Assembly (NCBI RefSeq): GCF_902499075.1
Contig: NZ_CABVPP010000024.1
Span: forward strand, 1 to 64,000
Length of the DNA: 64,000 bases
Reading direction: 5' to 3'
Origin: Burkholderia pseudomultivorans
Lineage (GTDB): Bacteria > Pseudomonadota > Gammaproteobacteria > Burkholderiales > Burkholderiaceae
A program made the translations under genes and the position numbers. The notes beneath the pieces were generated by a model. That model saw only the letters and a list, made by a program, of their open reading frames with translations, did no database searches and had not been told where the DNA came from. Position 1 is the first letter of the stretch. Every line of letters begins with the position of its first letter. Shown piece by piece: positions 17,641 through 26,442 of the stretch.

Positions 17641-19388
17641 CGCATCACCTCCGGCAGCAGGTCGAGCGCCATGTCGAGCGGCACGGGCGCGCCGCGCAGC
17701 AGTGCGCCGATCGCCGCCGATTCGTCGTCGTGCGAGGCCGGCGCGAGCGGATCGACCGGCAGCAGCTTGTAGCGTACGAGCAGGTGCGCAAGCGCGAGGC
17801 GGCGGAAGTCCGGCGCGAGCTGCGCGCCTTCGCACGCCATCAGCACGGCCGCGCTCGCGTAGTACAGCGCGGACGCGGCCTGCCGCACGCACGCGTCGTC
17901 GCCTGCCGAGGCGACCCGTGCGAGCCCGTCGCACGCCCGCGCCAGGACGCGCCGCAGCGCCGCGCGGCTTGCGTCGGGCAGCGGCGCCGCGCCGAGCCGG
18001 TCGCCGAGGAACGCGCGCAGCGCATCGAGCGCCTGCTCGCGCTGTGCGGCGCGCGCGACGTCGAGCGCGACGATGTTGCTGGTGCCTTCCCAGATCGAGC
18101 CGAGATGCGCATCGCGCACCAGCCGCGCGTCGCTCCATTCCTCGATATAGCCGGTGCCGCCGCGCACTTCCATCGCGTCGCCCGTCACGCGGCGTGCGTC
18201 GCGGCACGCGCGGAACTTGATCAGCGGCGTCAGGATGCGCACGCAGCGCGCGGCCTGAAGATCGCCCGCGTCGGCCTGCGGCAGCAGCAGCGCGATCTGC
18301 ATGAACATCGCGCGCGCGGCCTCGGCGGGCAGCAGCATCTTGATCAGCTGGCGCTGCATCAGCGGCATCTCGATCAGCTTGCGGCCGAATGCGTCGCGGT
18401 GCGCGGCGACATGCAGCGCCTCGTTCAGCGCGCGCCGCATCAGCCCCGCCGCGCGCACGCCGTTCGACAGCCGCGACATGTTGATCATGTCGGCCATCTG
18501 GTGAAAGCCGCGGCCGATCTCGCCGATCAGGTAGGCCTGCGCGCCTTCGAGCGCAATCTCGCCGCTCGCCATCGAGCGGCTGCCGAGCTTGTCCTTCAGG
18601 CGCACGATCCGGTAGCGGTTGCGCGTGCCGTCCGGCAGCGTCTTCGGCAGCAGGAACAGCGCGAGGCCCTTGATGCCGTCCGGCGCGCCGTCGGGACGCG
18701 CGAGCACCATCGCGAGATCGGCGTCCGCGTTCGAGCAGAACCACTTGTCGCCGTACAGGCGCCACACCGCGTTGCCCTGCGCGTCGGTGTCGCGCGCCGC
18801 GCGCGTGCCGATCCGGCCGACGTCGGAGCCGGCCGCCTGCTCGGTCATGAACATCGCGCCCTGGTACAGCGTGTCGAAGTCGCGCGACGCGAGCTTCGGC
18901 AGATAGTGCGCGACGAGATCGGGATCGCCGAAGCGGCGCAGCGTGCGCGTCAGCGAATCGGTCATGCTGACCGGGCAGCACAGCCCGAATTCGGCCTGCA
19001 CGAACAGGAAGGTCAGCGCGTACTTGACGAGCGGCGGCACCGCGTCGGACTGGTGGCTCAGCGCCGCGAGCCCGAGCTCCGAATACGCGACGCGTTCGAG
19101 CGCGACATAGGCGGGATCCTTGTCGATGCGCTGCACGGCCTCGCCGCGCCGGTTGCGATGTTCGAGCACGGGCGGATGCTTGTCCGCGCGCGACGCCCAT
19201 GCGTCGAGCTCGTCCGACACGCGCGCGCCGAGCGCATGCAGTTGCGGTTCGAGTTCGGCGTATTGCGCGTCGCCGAGGTGCAGCTTCAGCAACGCGCCGA
19301 GATCGGGATCGGCGGTGAAGAAATTGACGCCCCGGCTGTCGGGGATATTGGATGCGCCGGCGGCCGGCGGTCGAGCGGTGTCGTTCAT
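17637..19388 (-). CDS. Acyl-CoA dehydrogenase, AidB-like
   Basis: A 583-residue flavoprotein of the acyl-CoA dehydrogenase superfamily, longer than the ~390-residue classical enzymes and similar in layout to AidB/isovaleryl-type long forms. Signatures include MTEQAAGSDVG, YGDKWFCSNADAD, the segment MEVRGGTGYIEEW and HLGSIWEGTSNI. The long C-terminal extension is helical. AidB members act in alkylation resistance or have unknown acyl substrates; context with a CoA-transferase argues for catabolism here. The start at MNDTARPP is chosen for the GGAGA upstream; 44 further codons to 19520 have no family similarity and cross the divergent promoter. Confidence 0.88.
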   Translation of the reverse strand: MNDTARPPAAGASNIPDSRGVNFFTADPDLGALLKLHLGDAQYAELEPQLHALGARVSDELDAWASRADKHPPVLEHRNRRGEAVQRIDKDPAYVALERVAYSELGLAALSHQSDAVPPLVKYALTFLFVQAEFGLCCPVSMTDSLTRTLRRFGDPDLVAHYLPKLASRDFDTLYQGAMFMTEQAAGSDVGRIGTRAARDTDAQGNAVWRLYGDKWFCSNADADLAMVLARPDGAPDGIKGLALFLLPKTLPDGTRNRYRIVRLKDKLGSRSMASGEIALEGAQAYLIGEIGRGFHQMADMINMSRLSNGVRAAGLMRRALNEALHVAAHRDAFGRKLIEMPLMQRQLIKMLLPAEAARAMFMQIALLLPQADAGDLQAARCVRILTPLIKFRACRDARRVTGDAMEVRGGTGYIEEWSDARLVRDAHLGSIWEGTSNIVALDVARAAQREQALDALRAFLGDRLGAAPLPDASRAALRRVLARACDGLARVASAGDDACVRQAASALYYASAAVLMACEGAQLAPDFRRLALAHLLVRYKLLPVDPLAPASHDDESAAIGALLRGAPVPLDMALDLLPEVMR

Positions 19389-19473
19389 GCATGCGTCTCC
19401 GGTATCGGCCGGCCGCGTGGCTGCTGCCCCGCGCCGGCGCTCTGTCAGGCTTTCCGGACAGCGTAGGCGTGCG

Positions 19474-19528
19474 ATCGATAAGCGTCCAATACAGGATTTA
19501 TCCGGTACGATAGACGGCACTTATCGAT
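19474..19528. promoter_or_regulatory. Putative LysR operator between dehydrogenase and lysR
   Basis: ATCGATAAG (19474-19482) and CTTATCGAT (19520-19528) form a 9-bp inverted repeat, with another TTATC between them near 19498. It lies in the 162-base divergent gap, the usual place for a LysR regulator to control its neighbours and itself. Confidence 0.6.
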
Positions 19529-19550
19529 GCCGGGGCCGGGAGGAGACACC

Positions 19551-20453
19551 ATGGAACTGAGGCAGTTGCGCTACTTCGTGGCGGTCGCCGAAGAACTGCA
19601 TTTCGGGCGCGCGGCCAAGCGCCTGTTCATCTCGCAGCCGGCGCTGAGCTTCGACATCCGCAAGTTCGAGGATGCGCTCGGCGTGCAGCTGTTCTCGCGC
19701 ACCAACAAGGCGGTCGCGCTGACCAATGCTGGCGAGGTGCTGCTCGGCGAAGCGCGCCGGCTGTTGCTGCAGGCGGCCGAGGCCGAGCGCCTGACGGTGC
19801 GCTCCGCGTCGGGCCTCGCAGGCCGGCTGCGGATCGGCTTCGTCCATTCGATGCTGTATCGCGGGCTGCCCGACGCGGTGCGGCGCTTCGAAGCCGACTA
19901 TCCGGGCGTCGAGGTCGTGCTGAGCGAGATGAACACGCACGCGCAGGTGCAGGCCGTCCAGCGCGGCCAGATCGATCTCGGCTACGCGCACTGGGGCCAC
20001 TTTCCGCCCGAGGTCGAGTCGACGCCCGTCTATGCGGAACCGTTCGTCTGCTGCCTGCCGGCCGCGCACCCGTTCGCGCGGCGCCGGCAGGTCGCGCTCG
20101 CCGCGCTGGCGGCGGAGCCGTTCATCCTGTTTCCGCGCGACGCGGCGCCGCACTATCACGACCTGATCATCGCGCAGTGCGTGAACGCGGGATTCAGCCC
20201 CGTGATCCGCCACGAGGCGCGGCTGTGGCAGACGATCCTGTCGATGATCGAGTTCGGGATGGGCGTCGCGCTGGTGCCGCGCGTGCTGCAGCAGGTGAAA
20301 AGCGACCGGCTCGCGTTCCGGCCGCTGAAGGATACGTCGCTGGAATCGCGCACGCTCGAACTGAAGCGCGGCGGCAGCGCGGAACCGGTCGCGCTGCGCT
20401 TCGCCGGGTATGTGCGCGCGTCGATCGACGCGCTGCCCGCGTTGGCGGGCTAG
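19551..20453 (+). CDS. LysR family transcriptional regulator
   Basis: A 300-residue LysR protein. The N-terminal winged helix-turn-helix is MELRQLRYFVAVAEELHFGRAAKRLFISQPALS, with the usual long linker helix, and an effector-binding domain follows from about 90 (GLAGRLRIGFVHSMLYRGLPD). This opening is common in regulators of aromatic or organic-acid catabolism. The start at 19551 has GGAGGAGA immediately upstream. It is divergent from the acyl-CoA dehydrogenase/CoA-transferase/MHS genes, which it probably controls through the GATAAG repeats in the gap. The co-inducer is unknown. Confidence 0.92.
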   Translation: MELRQLRYFVAVAEELHFGRAAKRLFISQPALSFDIRKFEDALGVQLFSRTNKAVALTNAGEVLLGEARRLLLQAAEAERLTVRSASGLAGRLRIGFVHSMLYRGLPDAVRRFEADYPGVEVVLSEMNTHAQVQAVQRGQIDLGYAHWGHFPPEVESTPVYAEPFVCCLPAAHPFARRRQVALAALAAEPFILFPRDAAPHYHDLIIAQCVNAGFSPVIRHEARLWQTILSMIEFGMGVALVPRVLQQVKSDRLAFRPLKDTSLESRTLELKRGGSAEPVALRFAGYVRASIDALPALAG

Positions 20454-20474
20454 CGTCTCGGCTGCGGCGCCCCG

Positions 20475-21893
20475 CTACTTCGCCTCCGGCTGCAGCGCGG
20501 GCTGCGCGCGGCGATACCACACCGCGTAGACAACGGACAACGCGACCAGGAACGGGATGCCGAAGACCAACGTCATGTGGAATTCCGGCGTGAAGTACGT
20601 CGTCGCCATCACCGCGATCATCAGGCCCGCGCCGAGCAGCGTCAGCACCGGAAAGCCGCGCATCCGGAAGGCGGGCGCCGGCAGCCCGAGCGCCGCGCGG
20701 CGACGCCGGAAGCAGTAGTGCGTGACGAAGATCATCATCCACGTGAACAGCGCGCCGAACATCGACACCGACATCATGATCGTGAACGATGCGTCCGGAT
20801 ACAGCACGCTCAGCACGGTCGCGAGCGCGATGCCGAGCGTCGACAGCATCAGCGCGCCGAACGGCACGCCGCGCGCGTTCACCTCGCCGAGCGCCTTCGG
20901 CGCGTGCCCCGCGCGCGACAGGCTGAACATCATCCGCGTCGTGATGTAGAGCTGGCTGTTCATCGCCGACAAGGCGGCGATCAGCACGACGAAATTGATC
21001 AGCCCCGCGGCGCCCGGCAGGTGGATCGCCTCCATCACCTTGACGAACGGGCTCTCGTCGCGCCCGGCTGTCGTCCACGGCACGATCGCGAGCATCAGCG
21101 CGAGCGTGACGAGATAAAACAGCACGAGCCGCACGATCGTCGAGCGGAATGCGCGCGTGACCGCGCGCTCGGGATCCTCCGCCTCGCCAGCCGCGACCGC
21201 GATCATCTCGATGCTCAGGTAGCTGAAGATCGACACGATCACCGCCACCCACATCCCCCACATGCCTTTCGGGAAGAAGCCGCCGTGACCGGTGTAATGA
21301 TGGAAGCCCGCGCGCGCCGCGCCGCTGCCGACCAGTTCGGGATTGCCAAACACGACATACGCGCCGAGCGCGATGAAGCCGACGATCGCCGCGATCTTCA
21401 CGACCGAGAAGCCGTACTCGACCGCACCGAACACGTCGACGCTGCGCGCGTTGACGAACACGAGCAGCGCCGAGAAACCGACGATCCATACCCAGCCCGG
21501 CACGCCCGGAAACCAGTACTTCATGTACAGCGCGATCGCGGTGACCTCGGTGCCGACCGCGAGCACGATGCACGCCCAGTACGCGTAGCGCACCAGGAAG
21601 CCCGCCCACGGGCTCACGTAATGCTCGGCATACGCGCCGAACGAACCGGACGTCGGATGGGCGACCGTCATCTCGGCGAGACAGCCCATCAGCAGCAGCG
21701 AGATGAACGCGCCGATCGCGTAGCTGACGAGCACGCTCGGGCCGGCGAAGCCGATCGCGAAGCCGCTGCCGAGAAACAGGCCGGTGCCGATCGCGCCGCC
21801 GATCGCGATCATCGCCATCTGCCGTGCGGAAAGCGTGCGGCGCAGGCCGTGCTCGCGCGCCGCGATATGCTGGAATTGCCCTTCTGGTTGCAT
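20475..21893 (-). CDS. Amino acid permease (APC superfamily, AAT type)
   Basis: A 472-residue inner-membrane permease with about 12 hydrophobic segments. The first segments, MIAIGGAIGTGLFLGSG, and the later PTSGSFGAYAEHYVSPWAGF are hallmarks of the amino acid transporter family of GabP, AroP, PheP and CycA. Which amino acid it carries cannot be read, but the same strand upstream encodes a porin, a RidA protein and an aromatic aminotransferase, so aromatic amino acids are a reasonable guess. The gene converges with the LysR gene, leaving 21 bases between stops and no visible terminator. Confidence 0.9.
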   Translation of the reverse strand: MQPEGQFQHIAAREHGLRRTLSARQMAMIAIGGAIGTGLFLGSGFAIGFAGPSVLVSYAIGAFISLLLMGCLAEMTVAHPTSGSFGAYAEHYVSPWAGFLVRYAYWACIVLAVGTEVTAIALYMKYWFPGVPGWVWIVGFSALLVFVNARSVDVFGAVEYGFSVVKIAAIVGFIALGAYVVFGNPELVGSGAARAGFHHYTGHGGFFPKGMWGMWVAVIVSIFSYLSIEMIAVAAGEAEDPERAVTRAFRSTIVRLVLFYLVTLALMLAIVPWTTAGRDESPFVKVMEAIHLPGAAGLINFVVLIAALSAMNSQLYITTRMMFSLSRAGHAPKALGEVNARGVPFGALMLSTLGIALATVLSVLYPDASFTIMMSVSMFGALFTWMMIFVTHYCFRRRRAALGLPAPAFRMRGFPVLTLLGAGLMIAVMATTYFTPEFHMTLVFGIPFLVALSVVYAVWYRRAQPALQPEAK

Positions 21894-21994
21894 CGAATGA
21901 CCTCGTTCGAAAGCGATTGTCTGGTCGAAGCCGCGACGGCGCGCGGCGCGGCGCCGGTCCCTCCGGCTGCCGCGACGCGACGCACGCCGCGCAC

Positions 21995-23065
21995 TCAGAA
22001 CATGTGGCGCAGGCCGGCCGCGACGCCGGTCTGGTTGCCGCGGCCCGGCATCTCGGTGAACGCGCCGCCGGTGACGCGGTTGTAGTCGACCGTCGCGTAG
22101 ACCTGCGTCGCCTTCGACAGCGCGTATTCCGCCTCGAGCACGCCCGTATAGCGCTTGCCGCCGTTACCGGCGATGCCGTTGACGTTGCGGATGTCGTCGT
22201 AGTACGCGACGCCCGTCACCGACACCGCCGGTGTGAGCTTCACGCTCGCGCCGGTGTAGAAGATCGCGTCGCGGCGCGGGTTGTCGGCGAACGAACCGTA
22301 GGTCACGTCGCGCTCCGGCGCATTCAGCAGTTGCTGGTCGAGCACGCCCGAACGATCGATGCCGCCGAGATAGCCCGCATACAGCGTCGCCGCGCCGAAC
22401 GCGTAGCGCGCGCCCGCGCCCCACGCCTGCTGCGCGCGACTGTTCAGGTCGCGCACCTGCTGGTACGTCGCGCCGACCATCAGTCCGCCCCGCGTATACG
22501 ACGCGTGCGCGCCCCAGTACGCATTCGCGCCGAGGCTGCCCGCGACGCCGCCGAAGCCGTAGCTCGCGCCGACGTTCAGTCCGCCGAAGGTGCCGTCGTA
22601 GCTGACCGCGTTACTCGCGCGCCCTTGCGTGAGAAAGTACGGCCACATGTTCGCTGTGTAGTTGCCGACCGTCAGCGGATCGAGGTCGCCGAACAGGTTG
22701 AACGCCTCGGTCGCCTGCCGGCCGAGCTTCACCGTGCCCCAGCCGCTCGCCAGACCGACATACGCGTAGCGGCCGAACAGCGCGCCGTCGAGCTGCCCGT
22801 TCTGCGGTTCGAAGCCGCTTTCGAGCTGGAAGATCGCCTTCAGCCCGCCGCCGAGCGCCTCGCTGCCCTTCAGGCCCCAGCGGCTGTTGGTGATCGCGCC
22901 GTTGGTCATCTGCACGCTCGCGTCGTTCGACGCATCCGCATGCGTCGTGTAGCGGATGCTCTGGTCGACGATCCCGTACAGCGTCACGCTGCTCTGCGCG
23001 ATCGCGCCGCCGGCGACGAGCATGCCTGCCGTCATCGGGACTACGAATCGACGGATTCTCCTCAT
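21995..23065 (-). CDS. Outer-membrane porin (Burkholderiales trimeric type)
   Basis: A 356-residue porin. The signal peptide MRRIRRFVVPMTAGMLVAGGAIAQ is cleaved near residue 24, leaving SSVTLYGIVDQSIRY, the standard N-terminus of Gram-negative porins in beta-proteobacteria. Alternating beta-strand patterns run throughout (GRYAYVGLASGWGTVKLGRQ is the eyelet-loop signature), and the protein ends in Phe (GLRHMF), required for BAM-dependent insertion. It lies among amino-acid uptake and catabolism genes and may serve as their outer-membrane entry. Substrate selectivity cannot be read from sequence. Confidence 0.94.
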   Translation of the reverse strand: MRRIRRFVVPMTAGMLVAGGAIAQSSVTLYGIVDQSIRYTTHADASNDASVQMTNGAITNSRWGLKGSEALGGGLKAIFQLESGFEPQNGQLDGALFGRYAYVGLASGWGTVKLGRQATEAFNLFGDLDPLTVGNYTANMWPYFLTQGRASNAVSYDGTFGGLNVGASYGFGGVAGSLGANAYWGAHASYTRGGLMVGATYQQVRDLNSRAQQAWGAGARYAFGAATLYAGYLGGIDRSGVLDQQLLNAPERDVTYGSFADNPRRDAIFYTGASVKLTPAVSVTGVAYYDDIRNVNGIAGNGGKRYTGVLEAEYALSKATQVYATVDYNRVTGGAFTEMPGRGNQTGVAAGLRHMF

Positions 23066-23109
23066 GTTCTCCTCCAGGCCTGTTCTGATGATTGTGGTGG
23101 GGTGATGCA

Positions 23110-23127
23110 AGCCGCCCGCAGGCGGCT
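23110..23127. terminator. Small hairpin downstream of the RidA gene
   Basis: A perfect 7-bp stem AGCCGCC/GGCGGCT with loop CGCA lies 7 bases past the RidA stop. It has no good T run on the minus strand, so it may be an attenuator between RidA and porin rather than a full terminator. Confidence 0.45.
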
Positions 23128-23133
23128 TTCCTG

Positions 23134-23520
23134 CTAGGTTCGTACCGTCGGCAGCGCGACGTATGCGACGAGTTCGACGCGCATCGCCGGATGCGCGAAG
23201 CCCTGCACGCCGACGCACGTGCGGTTCGGATAAGGCGCGCGGAAATGACGCCGGTATTCGGCATCGAATTCGGGCATCGCCTGCACGTCGGACAGGTACA
23301 CGAGCACCTGCGCGACATCGTCCATCGTCGCGCCCGCCGCCGCGACCGCCTTCGCGAGATTCGCGAGCGTGATGCGCGCCTGCTCCGCCATCGTGGCGCC
23401 GACGATCGCACCGGACGCATCGACCGGCCCGTGACCGGTAAACATCAGCCCGGCCGCGCGGGTCGCCCACGAGAACGGCTGCGCGAGCGGCGGCAAGTCG
23501 ACCGGAATCGTTTCTGCCAT
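23134..23520 (-). CDS. RidA family (enamine/imine deaminase) protein
   Basis: A 128-residue Rid/YjgF-type protein. RidA members hydrolyse reactive enamines and imines released by PLP enzymes. The conserved substrate-carboxylate-binding Arg is present in YPNRTCVGVQGFAHP, and the C-terminal VELVAYVALP strand matches the family. Overall it is a divergent Rid subgroup rather than the archetypal RidA. It sits 33 bases downstream of the aromatic aminotransferase, a PLP enzyme, which fits a clean-up or pathway role for imine intermediates. Cytoplasmic; no signal peptide. Confidence 0.88.
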   Translation of the reverse strand: MAETIPVDLPPLAQPFSWATRAAGLMFTGHGPVDASGAIVGATMAEQARITLANLAKAVAAAGATMDDVAQVLVYLSDVQAMPEFDAEYRRHFRAPYPNRTCVGVQGFAHPAMRVELVAYVALPTVRT

Positions 23521-23553
23521 CGTGTCTCCTCCTTCGAATCGGTAACGGGGCGC

Positions 23554-24768
23554 TCAGGCGGCCCGGCGCGCCGGGCTGCCGAGCACGTCGCCGATCGCGG
23601 CAGCGACGTGGTCGACGTTCGCGTCGTTCAGGCCCGCGATGCACATGCGTCCCGAGCGCAGCAGATAGACGCCGTGCGACGCGCGCAGGCGATCGACGTC
23701 CGCCGCCGCGATGCCCGTGTAGCTGAACATCCCGCGCTGCGTGACGAGCGCATCGAACGAGCGGCCGGACAGGCGCGCGTCGAGCCGTTCCTTCAGCGCG
23801 CCGCGCATGCGCTTGATGCGCGTGCGCACCTGCGCGACCTCGTCTTCCCAGCGCGCGCGCAGCGCGTCGTCGTTCAGCACCGTCGACACGAGCTGTGCGC
23901 CGAACAGCGGCGGGCTCGAATAGGTGCGGCGCACGCCGGCCTGCAACTGGCTCAGCACGGTCGCGGCCTCGCCTGCGCTCGCGCAGACCACCGACAGCCC
24001 GCCGACGCGCTCGCCGTACAGCGAAAAATTCTTCGAGAACGAATTGCCGACGATCGCCGGCAGCCCTGCGTCGACGATGGCGCGCACGGCCCAAGCGTCG
24101 TCGGCAAGGCCGTCGCCGAAACCCTGGTACGCCATGTCGAGGAACGGGATCAGTCCGCGCCGCGCGAGCACGTCGATCACCGCGCGCCATGCGTCGCGGT
24201 CGAGGTCGAGGCCGGTCGGGTTGTGGCAGCACGGCTGCAGCAGCACGACGCTGCGGGCGGGCAGCGCATCGAGCGTCGCGAGCATCGCGTCGACGCGCAG
24301 CGCGTTGCGCGCTTCGTCGTAGTACGGATACGTATGCACGTCGAGGCCCGCCGCCGACAGGATCACGCGATGGTTGTCCCAGGTCGGGTCGCTGATCCAC
24401 ACCGCGCTGTCGGGGAAGTAGCGCTTCACGAACTCCGCGCCGAGCCGGATCGCGCCCGAGCCGCCGAGCGTCTGCAGCGTCGCGATGCGCCCTTGCGCGA
24501 GCGCGGCGCAGTCGGCGCCGAACACGAGGCGCTGCACGCCCTGCCGATACGCGGCCTGCCCTTCCATCGGCAGATAGGTGTGCGGCGCGGCGGCCTCGCG
24601 CAGCCGCTCGGCCGCGATGCGCGTGCTGTCGAGCACCGGAATGCGGCCCGCGTCGTCGTAGTACAGGCCGATGCTGAGGTTGACCTTGTGCGGATGCGCG
24701 TCCTGCTGGAACGCCTGGAACAGCGACAGGATCGGATCGCCCGGATAGGCGGGAATGTGTTCGTACAT
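23554..24768 (-). CDS. tyrB: Aromatic amino acid aminotransferase (aspartate aminotransferase family)
   Basis: A 404-residue PLP-dependent class I aminotransferase of the AspC/TyrB group, moving amino groups from aromatic or acidic amino acids to 2-oxoglutarate. Family marks are the start YEHIPAYPGDPILSLFQAF, NLSIGLYYDDAGRIP, the PLP-contact CCHNPTGLDL and the Schiff-base Lys in VGNSFSKNFSLYGERVGGLS. Length is as expected. It heads a minus-strand group with RidA, porin and permease, and is divergent from an Lrp/AsnC regulator. The TyrB symbol reflects the family; aspartate specificity is possible. Confidence 0.88.
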   Translation of the reverse strand: MYEHIPAYPGDPILSLFQAFQQDAHPHKVNLSIGLYYDDAGRIPVLDSTRIAAERLREAAAPHTYLPMEGQAAYRQGVQRLVFGADCAALAQGRIATLQTLGGSGAIRLGAEFVKRYFPDSAVWISDPTWDNHRVILSAAGLDVHTYPYYDEARNALRVDAMLATLDALPARSVVLLQPCCHNPTGLDLDRDAWRAVIDVLARRGLIPFLDMAYQGFGDGLADDAWAVRAIVDAGLPAIVGNSFSKNFSLYGERVGGLSVVCASAGEAATVLSQLQAGVRRTYSSPPLFGAQLVSTVLNDDALRARWEDEVAQVRTRIKRMRGALKERLDARLSGRSFDALVTQRGMFSYTGIAAADVDRLRASHGVYLLRSGRMCIAGLNDANVDHVAAAIGDVLGSPARRAA

Positions 24769-24946
24769 GGCGAAGATGACGTGAAGGTTGAAGGCGGCGG
24801 CACGGCCGGCGACGGGCCGTGCGGTCGAGGCATGGGGCGCATGTTATCGAGGACGAAATAGAATGAGCTTCACTTTTCGATGACGAATCCGGCCGTTTGC
24901 AGTAGAGTCTGCGGCTTCCATCTCAATTTTTATCGGATTCTGCGAA

Positions 24947-25429
24947 ATGGCTCTGGACCGAACCGATATGCGGATCCTGCGACAGCTCGAGCGCGACGGC
25001 CGCATCAGCAATCAGGACCTCGCGAACGCGGTCGCGCTGTCGCCGTCCGCGTGCCTGCGGCGCGTGAAGCTGCTCGAGGAACGCGGCGCGATTTCCGGCT
25101 ACCGCTGCATGATCGAGCCGAAGAAGGTCGGCGTCGCGTTCGAGGCGCTCGTGCATGTGTCGATGCGGCCCGACGTGCCCGAATGGCACGACACGTTCGT
25201 GGAGGCGATCCGGCAGTGGCCGGAAGTCGTCGCCGCGCAGATCGTGACGGGCGGCTCGAACTACGTGCTGACGGTACGCGCACGCGACCTCGACCACTAC
25301 TCGGATTTCGTGATCAACCGGCTGCATCGCGCGACGGGCGTGATGTCGATCAACTCGAGCATCGTGCTCGCGACGCTCAAACGGGACGGGTCGATCCTCG
25401 ACCTGGTCGAGCCGTCGACGGCCGGCTGA
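24947..25429 (+). CDS. Lrp/AsnC family transcriptional regulator
   Basis: A 160-residue feast/famine regulator. The N-terminal helix-turn-helix is MALDRTDMRILRQLERDGRISNQDLANAVALSPSACLRRVKLLEE, followed by the RAM ligand-binding domain (about 70-150) that senses amino acids. No good ribosome site precedes the ATG, so initiation may be weak. It is divergent from the aromatic aminotransferase across a 178-base gap that should hold both promoters; I see no clear operator there. The likely targets are the aminotransferase, RidA, porin and permease genes. Confidence 0.9.
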   Translation: MALDRTDMRILRQLERDGRISNQDLANAVALSPSACLRRVKLLEERGAISGYRCMIEPKKVGVAFEALVHVSMRPDVPEWHDTFVEAIRQWPEVVAAQIVTGGSNYVLTVRARDLDHYSDFVINRLHRATGVMSINSSIVLATLKRDGSILDLVEPSTAG

Positions 25430-25470
25430 CCGGTTCATGCACGCGCCTGAAAAAAATTTGCAGAAAGTAC

Positions 25471-25499
25471 TTTACGAACCCGAAAAGCTCTGACATAAT
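25471..25499 (+). promoter_or_regulatory. Sigma-70-type promoter of tRNA-Val
   Basis: TTTACG (25471-25476), a 17-base spacer and CATAAT (25494-25499) predict a start near 25506, six bases before the mature tRNA. The AT-rich stretch upstream may act as an UP element. Confidence 0.6.
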
Positions 25500-25511
25500 T
25501 TCAGCTTCTTT

Positions 25512-25586
25512 GGGCGGTTAGCTCAGCGGTAGAGCACTGCCTTCACACGGCAGGGGTCACTGGTTCGATCCCAGTACCGCCCACCA
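25512..25586 (+). tRNA. tRNA-Val (anticodon CAC)
   Basis: A 75-base cloverleaf. The acceptor stem GGGCGGT pairs with ACCGCCC, followed by discriminator A and an encoded CCA end. The anticodon arm ACTGC-CTTCACA-CGGCAG shows anticodon CAC, which reads valine codon GUG, and the T arm has GGTTCGATCC. A terminator follows at 25598. Confidence 0.95.
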
Positions 25587-25597
25587 AAGAATTCGAA

Positions 25598-25626
25598 GGC
25601 CTGCGTCTCACGACGCGGGCCTTTTT
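25598..25626 (+). terminator. Terminator of tRNA-Val
   Basis: A 10-bp stem with one G-T pair (25598-25607 and 25612-25621) is followed directly by five T. Confidence 0.85.
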
Positions 25627-25856
25627 CATTTCCGTGCCCCTTCCCTTCGATCGACAATCGCACGCGCATTCGCGACATCGCGGCCCATCGCCGTAATAGC
25701 CGGTAACGATTTCGTAACATCGCGCCGATATCGGCTGACTAGAATCGACGCACAAACAACGGCCGACCGAGGCGGCGCCGGCTCCCAGTCAATACGAACA
25801 GGACGGATGGCCCGGAACACGCATCGCGTGTCCGGTTCGCACCGTTCCGACTACCC

Positions 25857-26396
25857 ATGACAACGTCCAACTCACATACGCTGTGGTTGACCGGCCTGAG
25901 CGGCGCCGGCAAATCCACGCTGTCGCGCGAAGTTGCCGCACATCTGCGCGAACACGATATCCCGGTCTGCATCCTCGACGGCGACGAACTGCGTTCGGGC
26001 GTCTCGCCCGATCTCGGCTTCAGGCGCGAGGACCGCGCCGAAAACTGCCGGCGCACCGCCGAAATCGCGAAGCTGCTGAACAGCCAGGGCATCACGGCCG
26101 TCGTCGCGCTGATCTCGCCGTACGCGGCAGACCGGCAGCTGGCGCGCGAGATCGTCGGCGACGAACGCTTCGTCGAGATCTACCTGAAGACCGACATCGC
26201 GACCTGCTCCGCGCGCGATCCGAAGCGGCTCTACGCCAAGGCGATGACGGGCCAGACGCGTCAGTTCACCGGCATCTCCGATCCATACGAGGCGCCCGTG
26301 TCGCCCGATCTCGTCATCGAGACCGGCGCGATGTCGATCGCCGATTCCGTCGCGCGCATCGTCGCGTTCGACCAGCAGCGCTTCGCCCATCTGTAG
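25857..26396 (+). CDS. cysC: Adenylylsulfate (APS) kinase, stand-alone
   Basis: A 179-residue APS kinase that phosphorylates APS to PAPS. The P-loop GLSGAGKST is at residues ~13-21, followed by ILDGDELRSGVSPDLGF, RAENCRRTAEIAKLL, ALISPYAADR and KAMTGQTRQFTGISDPYE, the standard order of CysC motifs. It is clearly different in sequence from the CysC domain fused to CysN at ~53.9 kb, so it is a paralogue, not a copy. It stands alone, 271 bases past tRNA-Val, with TAGAAT at 25740 as a possible -10, and converges with the aminotransferase gene. Which sulfated product it supports is unknown. Confidence 0.92.
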   Translation: MTTSNSHTLWLTGLSGAGKSTLSREVAAHLREHDIPVCILDGDELRSGVSPDLGFRREDRAENCRRTAEIAKLLNSQGITAVVALISPYAADRQLAREIVGDERFVEIYLKTDIATCSARDPKRLYAKAMTGQTRQFTGISDPYEAPVSPDLVIETGAMSIADSVARIVAFDQQRFAHL

Positions 26397-26442
26397 CCGC
26401 GCGACGCACGCGGCGACGCGGCCGCCGGCGGGCGACGCCCCG

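Noticed and set aside
16429-19392. 987-residue fusion of the CoA-transferase with an upstream extension
   Set aside because: The extension is the acyl-CoA dehydrogenase gene read in a wrong frame; the true start at 17640 overlaps the dehydrogenase stop.
25512-26396. Genomic island at tRNA-Val
   Set aside because: No integrase, no repeat of the tRNA 3' end and no change in base composition after it; cysC looks like ordinary backbone.
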